Below are positions 8,115 to 11,124 of a stretch of 11,124 bases of DNA, one piece after another (the first letter of the stretch is position 1; the number at the start of each line of letters is the position of its first letter). Below the pieces are notes generated by a model. The model was not told the DNA's origin and did no database searches. It was given only the letters and a program-made list of their open reading frames with translations. A program made the position numbers and the translations under genes. The stretch spans positions 1 through 11,124 of the forward strand of contig JAAEPJ010000093.1 of NCBI GenBank assembly GCA_024222485.1, written 5' to 3'. The stretch is from a bacterium. Lineage in GTDB: Bacteria > RUG730 > JAAEPJ01.

Positions 8115-8560
8115 GCAGATTAAAAAAATTATATGAATCAACTATTTTGGATCACAATAAAAATCCCCGTAACTTTAGAGTGATTTCCCCTTGTTCAAAC
8201 TCCTCTCATGGAAAAAATCCTCTTTGTGGGGATGATTATTTTGTTTTTTTGGATATTAAAGAGGGGATTATTGAAGACATATCTTTTCATGGTTCAGGCT
8301 GTGCAATTTCTATGTCAAGTGGATCTTTGATGACAACTCATTTAAAAGGAAAAACAGTTGATTATGCGTATCAAAATAAAGATGTTTTTTTAAAGATGGT
8401 TTCTAAAGATATGACTTCTGAAGAAAAAAAGATTTTAGGTAAGTTAAGTGTTTTTGAAGGGGTAAAAGATTATCCTGTTAGAGTAAAATGTGCAGCTCTT
8501 GTCTGGCGTGCTTTAGAAGATGCCCTTGGAAAAAATAAGGGGGAAATTTCTACAGAGTAA
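8111..8560 (+). CDS. sufU: SufU, zinc-type sulfur-transfer protein of the SUF system
   Basis: A 149-residue NifU-N/IscU-fold protein. In SufU-type systems it takes the persulfide from SufS and passes it to SufBCD, with a bound zinc that exchanges ligands with SufS. The four ligand positions are present: Cys39 and Asp41 in NPLCGDDY, Cys64 in GSGCAISMSSGSLM, and Cys127 in RVKCAALVWRAL. The gap between the second and third cysteines is longer than in IscU and includes the KGKTVDYA...SKDMTSEEKK region, which marks the SufU type. The IscU LPPVK chaperone-binding motif is absent. The start overlaps the sufS stop as ATGA, and it is the last gene before the terminator at 8580. A scaffold function like IscU is less likely given the insertion and the SufS neighbour. 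Confidence 0.93.
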   Translation: MSRLKKLYESTILDHNKNPRNFRVISPCSNSSHGKNPLCGDDYFVFLDIKEGIIEDISFHGSGCAISMSSGSLMTTHLKGKTVDYAYQNKDVFLKMVSKDMTSEEKKILGKLSVFEGVKDYPVRVKCAALVWRALEDALGKNKGEISTE

Positions 8561-8579
8561 TTGTCTTAGAAAACCCTTT

Positions 8580-8610
8580 CGATTAAAAATGGTTCTTTTT
8601 AATCGTTTTT
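8580..8610 (+). terminator. Intrinsic terminator of the suf operon
   Basis: CGATTAAAAA (8580-8589) pairs perfectly over ten bases with TTTTTAATCG (8596-8605) around a six-base loop, and five T residues follow at 8606-8610. It begins 20 bases after the sufU stop. It is the strongest rho-independent terminator in the window and separates suf from pepA. The stem is A/T-rich, with only three G-C pairs including the base. Confidence 0.8.
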
Positions 8611-8765
8611 CATTAGAAATTTGAGGGTATTTGAACGGGGTGCTATCTGCGAGAAAGATGGGCTAGTCGGATGGGGGAAGATAATAAAAACATAAAGCCA
8701 TTTACTGTATAAATTGCTATTTTAAAAATCAACGGAATAAAAGAAACCGAACAAGGAGTAAATAG
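8611..8765 (+). promoter_or_regulatory. pepA upstream region with a GC-rich patch, weak promoter candidate and RBS
   Basis: The stretch 8631-8680 is 28/50 G+C, far above the surrounding DNA. A possible promoter is TTGAGG (8621-8626), a 17-base spacer and TATCTG (8644-8649) preceded by an extended-minus-10-like TG at 8641-8642. It is only a partial match. AAGGAG at 8753-8758 is a strong Shine-Dalgarno sequence seven bases before the pepA ATG. I recognise no riboswitch or small RNA here. Confidence 0.35.
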
Positions 8766-10235
8766 ATGAAAATTAGCTTTTCAAAATTAAGTTTTCCAAA
8801 TACTGGGGTTGCCGTTATTGCTGTTACACAAGAGAATGTAAATTCAGAGACCTTGGCAAAATTTATTGCAAAGTCGCCTGCAAAATTTAAAGGAAAATTC
8901 GGACACATTGTCCCAGCTTCTCCTCCTCAGGAACATGATTTGGATCTGATATTGCTCGTGGGTCTTGGTAAAAAGACTGAGATTAGCACTGCTAGGATGC
9001 GTAAGGTCGGAGCTAATATGATGAAATGCTTGAATGCTAATAAAATTGCAGAAGCATCTATCATTTTGGATGAAGGGAAAAATGCTTCTCTTGGAAATTC
9101 CACTATAGCGGCTCATCTTGCTTATGGTGCTTCCTTAAGAGCGTATACATTTAATAAATATATTACAGATAAAAAGAAGAAAAAAAAGATTTCTATAAAA
9201 GAGTTGAATTTTCGTTTAGAGGAATCAGATATAGCTGCAAGCATATATCAAGGTTTGGACATTATTAAAGAAGGGGTTTTTTATGCCAGAGATTTAGTCT
9301 CAGAGCCTGCGAATATTCTATCTACAGAGAATTATGCAAACCGTTGTGAGGATTTGGCAGCTCTAGGATTAAAGGTTCAAGTCCTCGGTGAAAAAGAAAT
9401 GCGTAAATTAGGCATGGGGAGTTTATTATCCGTAGGGCTTGGGAGTGCAATGGAATCAAAGTTGGTCGTATTAGAGTGGAATGGGGCTGAGGATAAGAAA
9501 GAAAAACCTTTGGCGTTTATTGGTAAAGGCGTGGTTTTTGATACAGGAGGAATTTCATTAAAGCCACCTCCAAATATGGGAGATATGAAAAGTGATATGG
9601 GGGGATCTGCAGCTGTTGTTGGATTGATGAAAGTTCTTGCGACGAGGAATGCCAAAGTTAATGTCGTTGGAGTGATTGGTCTTGTAGAAAATATGCCTTC
9701 AGGTACGGCTCAAAGACCTGGAGATATTGTTACTTCTATGTCTGGTCAAACGATTGAGGTTTTAAATACGGATGCAGAAGGTCGTTTAGTCTTAGCAGAT
9801 GCTTTATGGTATACAAAAGAAAAATTTAATCCAAAATTGATGGTTAATCTTGCCACATTAACAGGCGCGATTGTTGTTTCATTAGCGGATATATATGCAG
9901 GCTTATTTTCTAATGATGATGCTCTCGCAAATAATTTGATAGAAGCAGGGTGTGATACAGGAGAGAAATTATGGAGGTTTCCATTAGTGGATGAATATGA
10001 TAGGATGCTTGATTCTCCCGTTGCGGATATGCAAAATATTGGTAATGGCAGAGGTGCCGGAAGTATTACTGCCGCACAGTTTTTGAAGCGTTTTGTAGGC
10101 AATGCCAAGTGGGCTCATCTGGATATAGCTGGAGTAGCAATGATTAAAGGGGAGAATGATTTATCTCCAAAAGGTGCGACTGGTTTTGGCGTAAGATTAT
10201 TAAATAGTTTTGTGAAATCTAATTTTGAGAAATAA
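8766..10235 (+). CDS. pepA: PepA, leucyl aminopeptidase (M17 family)
   Basis: A 489-residue cytosolic metallo-aminopeptidase that removes N-terminal residues from peptides, normally as a hexamer with two metal ions. The N-terminal macro-like domain (about 1-160) is variable and includes a lysine run at 136-141. The C-terminal catalytic domain is fully conserved. Lys254, Asp259, Asp277, Asp336 and Glu338 are the metal ligands, and Lys266 and Arg340 the catalytic pair. Each is offset by 16 from the E. coli PepA positions as I recall them. The family signature NTDAEGRL is at 334-341. The segments ARDLVSEPANIL and VGLVENMPSGTAQRPGDIV recall alphaproteobacterial PepA. The ATG has a good AAGGAG. 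E. coli PepA also binds DNA in site-specific recombination and regulation, but nothing here shows whether this one does. The gene is intact and probably separately transcribed, given the terminator upstream. Confidence 0.97.
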   Translation: MKISFSKLSFPNTGVAVIAVTQENVNSETLAKFIAKSPAKFKGKFGHIVPASPPQEHDLDLILLVGLGKKTEISTARMRKVGANMMKCLNANKIAEASIILDEGKNASLGNSTIAAHLAYGASLRAYTFNKYITDKKKKKKISIKELNFRLEESDIAASIYQGLDIIKEGVFYARDLVSEPANILSTENYANRCEDLAALGLKVQVLGEKEMRKLGMGSLLSVGLGSAMESKLVVLEWNGAEDKKEKPLAFIGKGVVFDTGGISLKPPPNMGDMKSDMGGSAAVVGLMKVLATRNAKVNVVGVIGLVENMPSGTAQRPGDIVTSMSGQTIEVLNTDAEGRLVLADALWYTKEKFNPKLMVNLATLTGAIVVSLADIYAGLFSNDDALANNLIEAGCDTGEKLWRFPLVDEYDRMLDSPVADMQNIGNGRGAGSITAAQFLKRFVGNAKWAHLDIAGVAMIKGENDLSPKGATGFGVRLLNSFVKSNFEK

Positions 10236-10272
10236 GCTATAAATGTATGCAATGTCTAATATTTAGTTTTAA

Positions 10273-10331
10273 TTAACCTAAACAGCAAGGCTGCAGCTTT
10301 GTAGCTTCGCAGCTTCGCTGGCTTGGGTTAA
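10273..10331. repeat. Long imperfect hairpin after pepA, palindromic element or bidirectional terminator
   Basis: Outer arms TTAACCTAA (10273-10281) and TTGGGTTAA (10323-10331) pair over nine positions with one U-G wobble. Inside, CAGC (10283-10286) pairs with GCTG (10317-10320), GCTGC (10290-10294) with GCAGC (10309-10313), and AGCT (10295-10298) with AGCT (10303-10306) around a four-base loop. The right arm holds a tandem eight-base repeat, AGCTTCGC twice (10303-10318). It starts 37 bases past the pepA stop and has no clean T tract after it, so it may be a dispersed palindromic repeat rather than a simple terminator. Confidence 0.6.
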
Positions 10332-10354
10332 AGCAGAAAAATTGATAAGTTGAG

Positions 10355-10985
10355 GTGGTCCAAATAAAAAAATATTTAATTCTGACTTTAATCATTTCAG
10401 CTGTTTTTTTTCTAGCCATTCCTTTGCAAGCAGCAACCGTAATAACGACTAGTTATGATCAGGCAAAGCGTACTATTCATGATGAGGATGACGAAGTTAT
10501 TAATACCCCTGACTATAAAGAGCATAAGTATACGCTTAAGCTAGAACAAAAATTATCAAAAATATCTTATTTTGTGACTAGCTCCCTCACCAATAAAAAT
10601 TATCTTGATCTAGATGCTCAGGACTCTAAAACAAAATATTTAAGTACAAGGCTTCGCTACCAGCATGATAAACTAAACTCCTTCACATTCAAAACCCAGT
10701 ATAAAACAAAACGCTTCCGAAACTTAGAAAAAGAGGAATATAATAATTCTAAGTTTTTGATCGCTTATAAACGAGATGTGAAAAAAGATTATCGCTTAAA
10801 AGCTGGTTTTTATTTTAATAGATACGAATATCTCAAAGGGACGAGTAAAGATATAGTTAAAACAGCCGCTAAGGTAGAAGCTGTGAAATATTTTAATCAT
10901 GCGAATCTTAAGCTCGGCTCAAACTATAAATTAGAAATAGCGAATAGAAATATTGAGGGTAAAGACCGCCAAAAACAAGAGTTTA
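10355..10985 (+). pseudogene. Secreted, probably outer-membrane beta-barrel protein, cut by an IS
   Basis: I do not recognise a named family. The predicted N-terminus KKYLILTLIISAVFFLAI followed by PLQA-ATV is a clear Sec signal peptide with an AxA-like cleavage site. The rest alternates polar and hydrophobic residues with many Tyr, Lys and Phe in short strands (TRLRYQHDKLNSFTFKTQYK, YRLKAGFYFNRYEY), as expected for an outer-membrane barrel. About 210 native residues remain. The frame then runs into the IS left end at 10986 and stops at 11012-11014 after a few IS-encoded residues, so the C-terminus is lost. The GTG at 10355 is a formal start, but GAGGTGG (10352-10358) looks like a Shine-Dalgarno placed for the ATA at 10364. 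The original start may have been an ATG at 10364 that has since decayed. The assignment to a barrel is inference from composition only. Confidence 0.65.
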
Positions 10986-11004
10986 TATACTGTACCCCAT
11001 TAAG
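10986..11004 (+). repeat. Left inverted repeat of the right IS copy
   Basis: TATACTGTACCCCATTAAG aligns with the reverse complement of 366-384 at 14 of 19 positions. The core TACCCC is identical. From memory, many IS3-family ends read TGTACTGACCCC, which favours a start at 10986 with one changed base. Target-site duplications cannot be tested because the other end of this copy is absent. Confidence 0.65.
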
Positions 11005-11072
11005 AAATTTATAAAAAGTGAGAATATTAATATAATAAAATCACTTAAATTAATGGAGGTCCTTTTAAAAAA

Positions 11073-11123
11073 ATGAAAAATAATTACTCCTCTCAAGACA
11101 AATTTAATATTGTGCTAGAAGCA
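11073..11123 (+). CDS. IS3-family transposase OrfA, N-terminal fragment
   Basis: Seventeen residues are visible, beginning MKNNYSSQDKFNIVLEA. This is the typical opening of OrfA, the helix-turn-helix protein of IS3 elements that binds the inverted repeats and supplies the N-terminus of the OrfAB transposase. GGAGG at 11055-11059 serves as the ribosome binding site. The gene is cut by the window end and not by a lesion. The assignment rests on the short N-terminal similarity plus the inverted repeat 70-90 bases upstream. Confidence 0.75.
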   Translation, partial: MKNNYSSQDKFNIVLEA

Positions 11124-11124
11124 C

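Larger units (their letters stand above)
10986..11124 (+). mobile_element. IS3-family insertion sequence, 5' end only
   Basis: The left end of a second IS copy, in the same orientation as the one at the window start. It consists of the left inverted repeat, an untranslated stretch and the beginning of the first transposase ORF, and it runs off the window. Its terminal sequence matches the inverted right end of the left copy, so both are probably the same or closely related elements. It interrupts the secreted-protein gene. The inner boundary alternative is 10991, where the sequence starts TGTACCCC. Confidence 0.8.

Noticed and set aside
3593-8560. Suf operon as a new defence or biosynthetic system
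   Set aside because: Every gene matches a standard SUF component with its catalytic residues in place, so no novel function is needed.
9166-9190. A-rich run in pepA encoding a lysine tract, possible frameshift site
   Set aside because: The frame is continuous through it and the protein is full length with all catalytic residues. It lies in the variable N-terminal domain.
9746-10108. Minus-strand open frames within pepA, sufB, sufS and the RND gene
   Set aside because: They lie wholly inside well-supported plus-strand genes, show no recognisable domains and lack ribosome binding sites. They are by-products of the coding strand composition.

Overview
The window is AT-rich DNA from a Gram-negative bacterium. 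It carries an RND efflux pump remnant, a secreted barrel-like protein and a PepA-type aminopeptidase. The PepA sequence reads most like alphaproteobacterial PepA from memory. IS insertions, broken genes and low GC would suit a host-associated lineage with a decaying genome, but this assignment is a low-confidence inference.

Layout. (1) Bases 1 to about 384 are the 3' end of an IS3-family insertion sequence: the end of the DDE transposase plus the right inverted repeat. (2) Bases 385-2864 are an RND-type efflux permease pseudogene. Its 5' third was removed at the IS boundary, and it also has a frameshift at a nine-G run and an in-frame TAG. (3) Bases 2865-3203 are an AT-rich intergenic region with a TATAAT box and a small dyad at the expected transcription start. 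(4) Bases 3204-8560 are a compact, complete operon: a three-cysteine Rrf2-family regulator followed by sufB, sufC, sufD, sufS and sufU. It ends in a clear intrinsic terminator at 8580-8610. (5) pepA lies at 8766-10235, followed by a long imperfect hairpin. (6) A signal-peptide-bearing, probably outer-membrane gene is cut by a second IS copy at about 10986. That IS runs off the window after its left inverted repeat and the start of its first transposase ORF.

How the genes work together. SufS takes sulfur from cysteine and SufU accepts it. SufB, SufC and SufD form the ATP-driven scaffold on which the Fe-S cluster is built. The Rrf2 protein probably senses Fe-S status and controls the operon, including itself. 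Four of the five junctions overlap and the remaining one, sufB-sufC, is 16 bp, so the set is very likely co-transcribed and translationally coupled. pepA is separated by the terminator and is probably an independent unit.

Overall, the functional core (suf and pepA) is conventional housekeeping. The unusual material is at the edges: two same-orientation IS ends bracket the segment, both neighbouring membrane-protein genes are broken, and the RND remnant has extra membrane segments. I saw no CRISPR array, tRNA, rRNA or defence system. A composite transposon carrying suf is possible, but a contig bounded by repeated IS copies explains the same picture more simply.
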